Source: Perognathus longimembris pacificus
Lineage: Eukaryota; Chordata; Mammalia; Rodentia; Heteromyidae
Assembly (NCBI RefSeq): GCF_023159225.1
Contig: NC_063161.1
Span: 75,492,267 to 75,556,266 of the forward strand
Length of the DNA stretch: 64,000 nucleotides
Reading direction: 5' to 3'
The position numbers were made by a program, and so were the translations under genes. Below, one piece after another: positions 48,501 to 61,315 of this stretch. Position 1 is the first letter of the stretch. Every line of letters begins with the position of its first letter. The notes beneath the pieces were generated by a model. That model had not been told where the DNA came from. It saw only the letters and a list, made by a program, of their open reading frames with translations, and ran no database searches.

Positions 48501-51500
48501 GCGCTGTGACTCAAGTGGTAGAGTGCTAGCCTTGAGCAAAAAGAAGCCAGGGACAGTGCTCAAGCCCTGAGTTCAAGCACCAGGACTGGCAAAAAGCAAA
48601 ACAAAAATAAGTTGCTTTCCTCATGACAAACTGAAGATCATTTTATGTTTAAGAGCTACATGACTTTCCTTTGAACTGTCTGTCTTGGGCTCGACAATCT
48701 ATTGAGTTTTTGGTCTTTTCCACAATCAAGAACCCCTGGTTTAGCTGGGCACTGGTGGCTCATGCCTGTAATTCTAGCTACTCAAGAGGGCTGAAATCTG
48801 AGAACCATGGTTCAAAGCCAACCCAAGCAAAAAAGTCTCATGACTCTGAACTCCAATTAACCACTCAAAACCCAGAAGTGGAGCAGTGGCTCAAAGTGGT
48901 AGAGTGCTAAGCCTTGAGCAGAAGAGGTCAGGGACAGTTCCCAAGCCCTGAGTTCAAGCCTCAGAATTGGCACAAAATAAAAAGGGAAAAATTGCTTGGA
49001 ATGACTTAGCAGTAGAATGCTTGCCTAGCATATATGAAGCCCTGGGTTGGACTCCTCAGTACCGCATACACAGAAAAAGCCAGAAGTGGTGCTTTGGCTC
49101 AAATGGTAGAGTGCTAGCCTTGAGTAAAAAAAAAGCTCAGGGAAAGAGCCCAGGCCCTGAGTTCAAGCCCCAGAACTGGCAAAAAAAAAAATTACTTTAG
49201 GAACATCTTCCTTAGTACTACATGGAAAACAACTAAGCATGCAATAATCACCTGTATTCCCAGTCATCAGGAGACTAAGGCACCAGGACAGTAAAAGGTA
49301 AAAAAAAAGACAGAAAAGCCAAAAGTAGAGGCATGGCTCAAGTGGTAGAGTGCCAGCCATGAAAGAAAATGTTCAGCAAGAGGTGCTGAGTTCAAGACTC
49401 TTCACAAAAAAAGTCACTTGCCACAGGGTGACACACTTAGGAAGGATGTGGAGTATGTGTAATACTCAGCAAACCCCTTTGTACTCTGCCACTTTCTAGG
49501 TGACGCCAAGATGAGCAGCAACCTAAGAGACAAGCAATGCTTCTGAGAATGGCTCCTAGTTTTTATGTTTTCATATAAAGGAGAGCTGGTAATCAGGCCC
49601 CTCTTGGTCTTCCTTCTTTGACTCTCAGGGAGATTTAAGAGCACTGGTTGGGTCTGTGTACCTGGAGAGTCTATGAAAAGGTTAGTGCACAAGTGTGGGA
49701 TCACCTCTTCTTAGGGCCAAACCTACTCCTTGGGCAGAAAGGGCAGATGGCCAAGGCCAGATCAGCAGCCAACCAAGGCAGATGGGCTTTCTCTGGTTCC
49801 ATGCCCCAGGCAAATGACAGAAAGTATTTAGGCTTTGCTCAGATTACAAGGAGATCCATTTTTATTTGAGGTGGAGAGGGTCCACTTCATGGGAGGGCAT
49901 GTTAGTTTGCAATCATTTAAATATAACTGTACCCTAAAAAAAAAGGCAAAAAAAAAAAAAAAAAAAGAAAAACAGTATTTCCCCATGTACCGGCTGGACT
50001 TAGTCCAGTCTTTCGGAGTTGGGTGCCAAAGTCCTAGCTAGGAATAAAACAGGGCTGGTGATGTGGCTAAGTATTTGCCTAGCATGTACAAGGTGTTCAA
50101 GCACCAGCACTGAAGAAGGAAAAAAGAAAAAAAAGAGTAAAACATCAATATTATTTTCTAGTCAGTAGAAATATTTTATCTAAGGCTCTCCTTTAAGGAT
50201 CCTGTAGATTTAAAAACACCTATAGGTGAAAAAAATTCTGCTAGTTGTGGATAGTTCACCTTAATATCACGAAGAAACTATCCTACTTTCCCAATTTTCT
50301 AGCTCCAAATGAATCTCATACCAAAAACCTACATACAAGAACATGCATTTACAGTTGTTTATGCCTCTCAGCATACTGCACAAATTTACCAGAAAAAGAT
50401 AAATTCTAATTAGAGTTTTCCTTAAAGGCTGGTGAATAATAATGAAATGTTAACTAAAATAAAAACGGGCAATCACTTAAAAACCCATTCTTTTTTTTTT
50501 AATTTAAAAAGCCAATGCCTTTTTATTTAAAAATAGAATTACAAAATTAAAGCTTATCATTAAATGATGGTAAAGGTTATTATTTTTGTTAGGACAAGGA
50601 TACAAGCCTACCTTCAATTACTAAGGTGTCGGGGGCAGAAGGATCATTTGAGTCTGTGAATTCAAGACTGACATGAGTAACATAGCAAGAGCTTGTCTAA
50701 AACCCAAAAATGTTAACTAATTTTTTATTTTGCTGTTTTTCCATCTGTATCAAACTATAAAATAGGCATAAAAATTCAGTTTTTTTCTTCAACAGTGGAC
50801 ATTCTTCTGGTTATGATGGTTGTTCTGCACGTGCATTTCCATACTGTAATGGTAAGTAGTTACTCAGATTTAGTTTGAATCAGTGAAGAGCTAAATATTT
50901 TTTAAATGCAAAACTATGTTTTCATAGTAAACAACAACAAAACAACCAGGAAAACCTTTGTAGAGAAATTAAGAAATGTTACTTGAAGCCGGCACCAGTG
51001 GTTTGGTTCATTCATGTAACCTTAACTACTCAGGAGGCTAAAATTTGAAGGGCAGTACACAAGATTCTAACCATCATTTAACCATGAAGAGCCAGAAGTA
51101 GAGTTGTAGATCAGTGGTAGAGCCGCCTGGGAAAAAGCTAAGGGACAGTGACCAGGCCCTGAATTCAAGCCCCAGTACTGGTACCCCAGAAAACAAAAGA
51201 AAGGAAAGAAAGATAGTAAAGGGAAGAGCCTGGAGGGGAGGGAGGGAAAAGAATTGACTTACATCTTTCCAAGGTTCCTAACTGAATTACCTGTATCCAT
51301 TTTTCATTTATACATTAGTTACTAGTACTATACCAGATACTTGTAGATTGCTCTTTTCTCACAGGATTTAGGAGTTTTCACCAATTTGTCTTAATCTTTT
51401 TTTTTTTTTTTTTGCCAGTCCTGGCTGGGCCTTGGACTCAGGGCCTGAGCACTGTCCCTGGCTTCTTTTTGCTCAAGGCTATCACTCTGCCACTTGAGTC

Positions 51501-51993
51501 ACAGCGCCACTTCTGGCCATTTTCTGTATATGTGGTGCTGGGGAATCAAACCCAGGGCTTCATGTATACGAGGCAAGCGCTCTTGCCACTAGGCTATATA
51601 TCCCCAGCCCCATGTCTTAATCTTTATTGGTAAGAGTCATGGCATCTTTGTAAAAACCCATTCTTGGGAGTGGTGCTGTCGCTCAAGTGGTAGTGTACTA
51701 ACCCTGAGCAAAAGAAGATCAGGGACAGTGCCCAGGCCCAGAGTTCATGTCCCAGTACCAGTTAAAAAAATTAGCTGGGCACTAGTGACTCACATTTGTA
51801 ATCCCAGTTACTCAGGGGCTGAGATCTGAGGATCTCGATTCAAAGCCAGCCCAGGCAGAAAAGGCCATGAAACTCATCTCCAATTAACCACCAGAAAACC
51901 AGAAGTGGAACTGTGGCTCAAGTGGTAGAGCGCTAACTAGCCTTGATCTGAATAGCTCAGGGACAGAGCCCACGCCCACAGTTTAAGCCCCAC

Positions 51994-52050
<57 letters not shown>

Positions 52051-55000
52051 TGCAGAAATGAAAATGAGGATAGCCAGCCCCAGTGGCTCACATCTGTAAC
52101 CCTAGTTACTCAGGAGGCTGAAATCTGAGGATCACAATTTGAAGTCAGTCTGGGAAGGAAAGCCTGTGAAACTCTTCAATAAGCCATCCAAAAAATAAAA
52201 ATAAAAAAAGCCTGAAGTGGAGCTCTGGTTCATGTAGTAAAGCACTAAATTTGATCAAAATAGGATCAGGGACATCAGCGAGGCCCTGAGTTCAAGCCCC
52301 AGGACTGGCATAAAAGAAACAAGAAAGGGAAAAAAATGAGGATTAGATGAGGTTTTATCAACTTACTCTAAAAACGTACATTAGGACAAAACAAAACTAT
52401 AACAGAAATCTAGATTAAAGTGATATCAGATAACTCAAGAATAGAAAGACATGTTATGTTCCTTGATGGGAAGATTTGCTGATAAAAGTTGACTCTGTCC
52501 CAAATTTATCTTTAAATTTAGCACAAAACTAATCAAAATCTCAGTAGGAATTTTTTTAGAACTCATCTAAAATTCCCCTGAAACAGAAAATGCAGGCAAA
52601 GAGCTAAGAAAAAATTGGAAACAAGCATATTTACACTATGAGATATCAAACTTACTACACAAAGCCACAGGTAGAATGCTGTGGTAATGGAATAAATATA
52701 GACAGATATGTCATTGGAACAAAGGTGATCATCCAGAAAGAAGCTTTAAACACACAAGAAAATTTATGGTACTTCAAATGCCAATAAAAAGAAATAGACA
52801 AAAGCCTGCCCACATAGAAAAAGTTAAAGCCCGACCTTGCACTAGACACAGAAGTAAATTCCACACTAAAAAAAATTAAAATGTGAAAAAGTTCAAACAT
52901 AATATTAGAATGAAAAAAAAGGAACATGGAATGGTAGAGATTTCACTAAACAATATTAAAGGAAAAAATCCTGAAGCTGCAAATAGTAAAAGTTATAAAA
53001 GTTATAAAACCATATGAAGTTATAATGTAATTCTAGCCCCATGCTAGTTGCTTGTGCCTGTAATCCCAGCTATTCAAGAGATATGTCTGGCTATCTTAGT
53101 ATGTGCCAAACTGAGAACTTCCTGATTGGGCATCCCATCCTTGCTAGGATCATAGGCACATAAACAGTGACTAGCTTCCCTTGGTGGGAAGAAGAGCCTT
53201 GAAGACTTTTCTGCTCAGGCAATCAAGGAACCACAATGCTGCCAAATTTAGCTTCCCAAATCATTTGATATTATAGGCATACACCACTATACTCAGCTAT
53301 AGTTTAAGAAGGGTCTGGACCAGATAATGGTAGCCTATGACCCTAATCCTAGCTACTCAGGATACTGTGATCTGAAGATCAAGGTTCAAAGCCAGCTTGG
53401 GAAGGGAAGTCCATTACTCTTATCTCCAATTAACCACCAAGAAGCCAGAAGTGCAGCTGTGGCTCCAGTGGTAGTTAGCTCTGAACAAAAATAAAAAGGC
53501 CAGAGATAGTGCCCAGAGGCCCTGAGAGTTCAAGCCGCAGGATGAGCACAAAACAAAAGGGAGTTCTAGAAAAACTTCTGCCTGGGCTGACCTCAAACCA
53601 CAATCCTCCCAATCTCAGCCTACTAGGTAAGATTACAGGTACGAGATACAAGTGCCCTACTATCTACACCTCTTGTAGTCTGTGTATTTTAAAGGTCAAC
53701 TTTATAGCAATAATAATAACAACAGTAGTAATCAAGCTCTACTGATGAACATAAACTTTAAATTATGGATAAGGTATAGTTTTACATCAAGTTTGATTGT
53801 ACAGCATCAAAAAATAAAACGCTAGTTCATAGGGTTCAACAGTTTAGCTACAAATCTAAGAGTACTTTGTGTTTTGTTTTGCTTTGGGTTTGTGTTTTTG
53901 TTTTTTTTTTGTCAGTAGTGGGGCTTGAATGCAGGGTGCTATCCCTTAGCTTTTGTGCTCAGGCTAGCACTTAACTACTTTCAGCCACAACGCCACTTCT
54001 GGTTTTGGGGGTGGTTAACTGATGGTAAGAGTGTTATAAGACAGCCAATCTCCGGTAGCAGGTACCAATAATTCTCACTACTCAGGAGGCTGTGATCTCA
54101 GGATCATGGTTTGAAGCTAGCCCAGGCAGAAAAGTCCCTGTGAAACTTTTATCTCCAATAAACTACTCAAAAAAGCTGCCCAGTTGGCTTCAAACTGTGA
54201 TCCTCAGGTCTCAGCCTCCAGAATAGCTAGGATTAAAGATGTGAGCCACCAGCACCTGGGTACTTTGTGCTTTTTAAAGACAGTACATTAAGAATATTTA
54301 TATTTACCCTGTCTAAAAGACTAAAATATAGACCATTTCCAAGTTGTATATAGCAACAAGAAATGTGAGTACTTTGTAATTACAAATTATTTTAGTAAAA
54401 ATAACCTTAAATTTGAGATCCTCCTGCCTCAACTACCCAAATGCTGGGACTACAGGCTTATGCCACCACACTAGGAACACAAAGTATTCCTAGAATTGTT
54501 GCTATTTTGGATATTTAAATTTTTCTTCCTTTTATTTTTCTCCAAATAATATAAATGCATTGCTTTTTGTTTTCCCTTTTGTTTTTATGTTAAAATTATC
54601 ATAAATAATTACAAACCACAGGAATTTACAAAAAAAAAAAAAAAAAAAGCACCCAAACCTCCCCACGATGACATGACTTTCATAACAGTAGAAAACTTCC
54701 ACAAACAGGAAGGTTGTCCTTGGTATTATCTCAAAGTTGATTTGGCTATCACCAGTTTTGTATGCAGTGTACGTGGTTCCCTATAACACGTCACTTTGGA
54801 GGCCTTATGTAGCCAAATTTGAGATGCACAACTGCTCCATCCAAACAAGACTTCCCCTTAGAACCACACCATCTTTCCTCTCCCATTACTAACTTGTAGC
54901 ACCTAGACAGTTTTGTTATTTCTGTGGTTATGTAATCATACAGCAAGTACACTTTTTTTTTTTGGCCAGTCCTAGATCTTGGACTTAGGGCCTAAGCACT

Positions 55001-58000
55001 GTCCCTGGCTTCTTTTTGCTCAAGGCTAGCACTCTGCCACTTGAGCCACAGCGCCACTTCCTGCTTTTTCTGTTTATATGGTGCTGAGGAATCAAACCCA
55101 GGGCTTCGTGCATGCTAGGCAAGCACTCTACCACTAAGCCACATTCCCAGCCCGACATGTACACTTTTAGGGCTGGTACTTTAACCTTATTGAAATAACT
55201 TGGCAGCACAAATATCAGAGGTCTTTAGTATGTAAAAATTTAGGCCAGGAGCTGGTGGCTCATACCTTTAAATCCTAGCTACTCAGGAGGCTAAGATCTG
55301 AGGATTGTCGTTCAAAGGCAACCTGGGCAGAAAAGTCCATAAGACTCTATTTCCGATAAACTATTAGGAAGAAACCAGAAGTGGTGCTATGGTTCAAATG
55401 GTAGAGAGCTAGCCTTGAATACAAAGAGGCTCAGGGACAGCACCCAGGTCCAGAGTATGAACCCCAGGAACAGCAAAAAAAAAAAAAAAAAGTCCTCTCA
55501 TACTTATCTGCACTTAAAAGAATGTGATATAAAAGAATACCTAGTTTAACATGTTTCTGGCCAAGCTCTTTCTCAAATCAAGTAAGTCTATTTTACATAC
55601 CCATATGACCACAGGCCATTTATTCTTTCATTATTTTCTACCCTTTTATGCCCTTTTCACCTGCTGTTTCCTGGAGTCCTATCTTCCAGGAGACAATCCC
55701 TCTTAGCTCTCTCTGCCTGGTGATTCTGCCGGCACCACCACCCAGGCCCTATTCTCTCTGTGCCTCAGGTCCCTAATATCCAGTACTTGAGAAAGAGTTA
55801 CAGTATTCAAGAACAGACTCAGACTTTCTTCCTCCCATTACCAGTAGGTGCTGTACCTAACTTTACATCATCTCTCTTCCTCGGGTTACTCTACTAAATT
55901 CCCATCACAGCCCACTCCACTGCTTATCTATTAACCAGCAGGTTTGCCAATTGGCAGGTCTTACTTAGCAGCTTTTGGCTCAGAAAGCAACCACCCCAGG
56001 ACCTTCTTCTTGAATACTATGCCTTCATAGTAATTTTGTCACTTTTCCAAAATGATTGTTCTAAACAGGTAAAGGCTATACCTAGGTATTTCTGTCATAT
56101 CCTTTTATTTTAAAAAATGGCACTGCTATCCAGGCACTGGTGGCTCAAGCCTGGAACCCTAGCTACTCAGGAGGCTGAGATCTTAAGGAGCAGTTTGAAG
56201 CCAGACCAGGGAGAAAAAAAAATCCATGAGACTCTAATTAATAAGCAAAAGGCTGAACTGGAGGTGTGGCTCAAGTGTTAAAGTACCAGCCTTAAGTAAA
56301 AAAGTTTAGTGAGAGGGACAGGCCCAGAGTTCAAACAGCAGTACCAGCATAGAAGCGCGTGTGCGTGCACACACCACACACACATACACACGTCAACACC
56401 AGGCTTACATCTTACAGGCTTATTATACCTGTAATCTTAGCCATTCAAGAGGCTGAGACCTAGAGGATGGAAGTTCGAAGACAGCCCGGACAGAAAAGGC
56501 TATAAGGTTCAATCTCCAACTAACCAGAAAAATGCTAAATTTGAGGTATGGCATAGTAGTATAGTTCCAGCTTTGAACAAGAAAGCCCAGTGACAGTGCA
56601 AGGCCCTAAGTTCAAGTTCAAGCCCCAGTACCAACACACAAAAGAAAAAGGAAAATGTACAAATGGCTCCAGAAAGTTTTACAGCTACCTAAGAGGGAAA
56701 AGTACATGCCTGACTGAGGGGTATAAAGACTTCTCACTGTATATGCAGTGTTACCTTTTACATTTGAAGCAACAAATATGCTGCTTATATTAAGAAGCAA
56801 TATGTTTGTATGTATATTATATATTAATATTATTTATACTAGTAATATACACTATATATACACACAAGAATTTAAAATATGAGTTGATGAGGGGATTGTA
56901 TTTATTTACTTTTAGTTTTAAGAGAAAGTCTCAAAACTGCCAGCCTAAAACTGTGATCCCCCTGTCTATGCCTTCCAAGTGCTAGGACTAGAGGTATGTG
57001 CTAATCCACATCTGGTTTAAAATACTACTCTGGGAAGTGGAGCTGTTGTTCAAATGGTACAGTACTAGTCTATAGGACTTTTTTTTTTTTTTGGTGAGGG
57101 TCCATGGGCTTGAACTCAGGGCCTGGGAGCTGTTCCTGAGCTTTTCTGCTCCAGGCTAGTGCTCTCCCACTTGATCCACATTTCAGCTTCCCACTTTTGG
57201 GTGATTAACTGGAGATAAGAAGTCTCACAAGCTTTCCTCCCCAGCTGGCTTCAAACCACGATCCTCAGATCTCAGCCTCCTAAGTGGTTAGGATTATAGG
57301 CTACCAGCGCCAGGCTCAGGAAATCAGACTTAATCACAGTCTGACAGTACCTGTATTACTCTGGGCAAGTTACAACTTCTGGATCTCAGTTAAACAAATT
57401 AAGGAACAATAAACATGTCTACATTCTATTCTGATTCCAGATTTATTAACTATCTCAAGGGAATGAATAGTGATTTTTTTATTTTAATTTTTTTAGCTTC
57501 AGTACTTCTTTAAAAAAGTTTAAAAGTTATTGTAGAGGTAATGTACAGAGGGATGACAGTTACATAGTCAGTAATGTGAGTACTTTTCTTTTTGGACAAT
57601 ATCACCTCTTCCCTCCCTCTCTCCCAGTTTCCCTTGTATCCCCACCCACAAGTTATATGGTTCATTTTCAACACAGTGTCTAGTGAGTACCACTGCATTT
57701 GTTCATCCTTTGTTCCTCCATTTCTGTGTCCCCTTACCCTCCTAAAGACATATAAATGAACAAACAAAACAAAGAAAAAACACAAACAGCAACAAAGAAA
57801 AAACCCCGGTTTGTATTTTATTTCTTTTTTCTTTTTCTTTTTTTGCCAGTCCTGGGGCTTAAACTCAGGGCCTGTGCACTGTCCCTGAACTTCTTTTGTT
57901 CAATGCTACTTGAGCCACAGTACCACTTCTGACTTTTTCTGTTTATGTGGAACTGAAGAATCAAACCCAGGGCTTCATGTATGCAAGGCAAGCAGTCTAT

Positions 58001-58278
58001 CACTAAGCCACATTCCCAACCTTATTTTTTTCTTCTAAGATGTGAAGAGAGAGCTGGTCACTGGTAGCCCATGCCTGTAATCCTAGCTACTCAGGAGGCT
58101 GAGATCTGAGAATCACAGTTCAAAGCCAGCCTGAGCTAGAAAGTCCACAAGACTCATTACCAATCAACTACTGAAGAGCCAAAAATGGAGCTGTGGCTCC
58201 AGTGGTAGAGGGCTAGACTTGAGCAAAATAAGCTCAGGGAAGCACCCATATCATGAGTTCAAGCCTCAAGACTAACAC

Positions 58279-58315
<37 letters not shown>

Positions 58316-58318
58316 GCA

Positions 58319-58352
<34 letters not shown>

Positions 58353-61275
58353 GAGCGGCAGGGCACCAGTGATTCCTCACACCTATAATCTTACCTAGCT
58401 ACTTAAGAGTCTGAAATCTAAGACTGGAGGTTCTGAGTCAGCCTGGGCAAACAGATTCAGACTTTTATTTTCAATTAGTGAGTAAAAAGCCAGAACTGAA
58501 GGCATGGCTCAACTGGTAGAGGACCAGTCACAAGCAGAAAAGCCAAGCCAGAGCATGCTCCACTTCCTGAATACCCTGAAGCCCTGGTACTTCACAGAGG
58601 GGAAAAAAAAGGAAAGGCACAAGTCAAACATTTTTGTAAAACATGGACATTTTGGGGAGACTTGATGATTTTCAAATACTAGTTTTTACTTTTCCCCAAC
58701 TATAGAACTACATCTGGGAATGTGGCTTAGCAGTAGAGTGTGTGCCTAGTATGCATGAAGTCCTGGGTTCAATTCCTTAGTACCACATGCACAGAAAAAG
58801 GTGGAAGTGGTTCTGTGGCTCAAGAGGTAGAGTGCTAGGCTTGAGCAAAAAGAAGCCAAGGACAGTGCTCAGTCCCTGAATTCAAGCCCCAGGACTGGTA
58901 AAAAACCAACAACTATAAAACTAGCTGGACACCAATGACTCATGCTAGCTACTCAGGAGGCTGAGATCTGAGGACTGCAACTCAAAGCCAGCCTGGGCAG
59001 GAAAGTCCTTGAGACTCATCTCCAGTTATCCACTAGAAAACCAGAAGTGGCACTGTGGCTCAAGTGCTAGAACGCAAGTCTTGAGTTGAAGAGCTCAGGA
59101 ACAGTGCCCAGACCCAGAGTTCAAGCCTCACGACCAACAAAAATGGGGGAGGGGAAGGGCTGGGGATTTAGCTCAGTGGAACGGTGCCTGCCTGGCAAGT
59201 GCAAAGCCCCGAGCTCGGTCCTCAGCTCTGGAAAATACACACATACACATACACACACACGCTAAAATAATATTTAAATATATGTGACAATCCCTGAAAC
59301 CAGAAACTTGCTCTACTTAAAGGCATGTATTATCACATGCTGTGTGCCCCCCCCCCAATACTATCTCTAATCAATAACAATTCTGAGTGCATTTTATTTC
59401 AGGTGAATGCGGATATCTCACCTGGCGAAATAATAAATATCCTACTTAACATAAAAAATGGAGGAGGAGGACCGGTGAAGTTAAGGAACTACTAAAAAAT
59501 AAAGAGACAGTGAGAGCTCCAAGACTCAGAGGACCAGAAAGTGCTTCTTTAATCCTGGTAGGCTTGTGTAAGTTTGCGGCAGAATTTTTATCCATTTATG
59601 TAAAATGAAGAAAAGTTAGTGATTTTTTCAATGATTTAAATTAAGGATCTTTGATTCTGAGATTCTGCTCTTTCAAACTGAGTTAAAATATCCTTTCTTT
59701 TCTTTTCTTTTTTTTTTTTGGTTGGTTGTGGGGCTTGAATTCAGGGTCTGGGTGCTGTCCCTGAGCTCTTTTGCTCAAGGTTAGCGCTCTACCACTTGTG
59801 CCACAGCTCCATTTCCAGTTTTTAACTGGTTAATCAGAGATAAGAGTTTCATGGGGACTTTCCAGCTAGCTTTGAATTGCATTCCCAGATCTCAGCCACC
59901 TGAGTAGCTAAAATTACAGGGATAAGCCACTGGGGCCCAGCTAAAATATCCTTTCTTCAAATGATGCTGCCAATACAGTACTGTGAGTTATTGCTGTTGT
60001 TTTATGGGGTATATTTAACAGAATTTTAAAAGTTGGCAATTTTATTACAGTTTCTCAGTTTGGGGAAAAATATTTATTTCAAAACTCAAAAGTCTTGAAC
60101 TTCTCTTTTATTTATGCCTCCCCAAATACTAGAGGCTTTTATACACAGACATGCCCCCTCTCAAAATTATCTCAGAATCTCTAACTTATTCTATTTGAAT
60201 TAGGAAATATAAGAATTGAGAAATGAGAATAAAATAAGTTTAGCAATTCAACAGAAGGTAACCTTGGAGCCTATAAGAGGATTTTTTGGGATATTTCTCC
60301 TCTGTTAACTTTGTTTGTTGTTTACATTTCTAACTCCTGGGGTCAATATTTTTTCCCCTAAAATAGTCACTTATTTGAATACCATTGCAATATACCAATC
60401 AATATGAAACTGACCAGAGTTCTCTAATACCTGTTTTCACTTACAGGCTTTAATGCTGCCAACACCTGGTGCCACATGCCTGTAAGGCTAGCTTCTCAGG
60501 AGGCTGGTAAGAGTTCAAAACAGAAAAATTGTGAGACTTTTATCCAGAAAAAAGATGGGAGTGGAAGTGTGGCTCAAGTGGTAGAGCACTGGCCTTAAGT
60601 GAGAGAGCTAAAGAATAGTGCCCAGGGGGCTGGGGATATAGCCTAGTGGCAAGAGTGCCTGCCTCAGATACACGAGGCCCTAGGTTCGATTCCCCAGCAC
60701 CACATATACAGAAAACGGCCAGAAGCGGCGCTGTGGCTCAAGTGGCAGAGTGCTAGCCTTAGCGGGAAGAAGCCAGGGACAGTGCTCAGGCCCTGAGTCC
60801 AAGGCCCAGGACTGGCCAAAAAAAAAAAAAGAATAGTGCCCAGGCCCTGAGTTCAATCAAGCCCCAACATAGTACAAAACATAAATAATAAATTCAAAAT
60901 AAAACCTTAATGTTCATTCTATCTACTTCCCAAAGAAAACCAATTTATAAATCAGACTTAGGCTACATTAAACACACACACAAAACTATAAATAGGCTAA
61001 TCAACTGGATAAATTTTTTGAAAATAATATTGTATACATGGCAAAAAACTTATACTTATTTCTCTTATTAGAAAGTCTAATTTCTTGGGCTGGGAATATG
61101 GCCTAGTGGCAAGAGTGCTTGCCTCGTATACATGAAGCCCTGGGTTCGATTCCCAAGCACCACATATATAGAAAACTGCCAGAAGTGGCACTGTGGCTCA
61201 AGTGGCAGAGCGCTAGCCTTGAGCAAAAAGAAGCCGGGGGCAGTGCTCAGGCCCTGAGTCCAAGGCCCAGGACTG

Positions 61276-61315
<40 letters not shown>

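Noticed and set aside
59158..59225. tRNA-Ala-like sequence
   Set aside because: A SINE head, not a tRNA gene: it lacks a proper acceptor stem pairing partner and is followed by repeat sequence.
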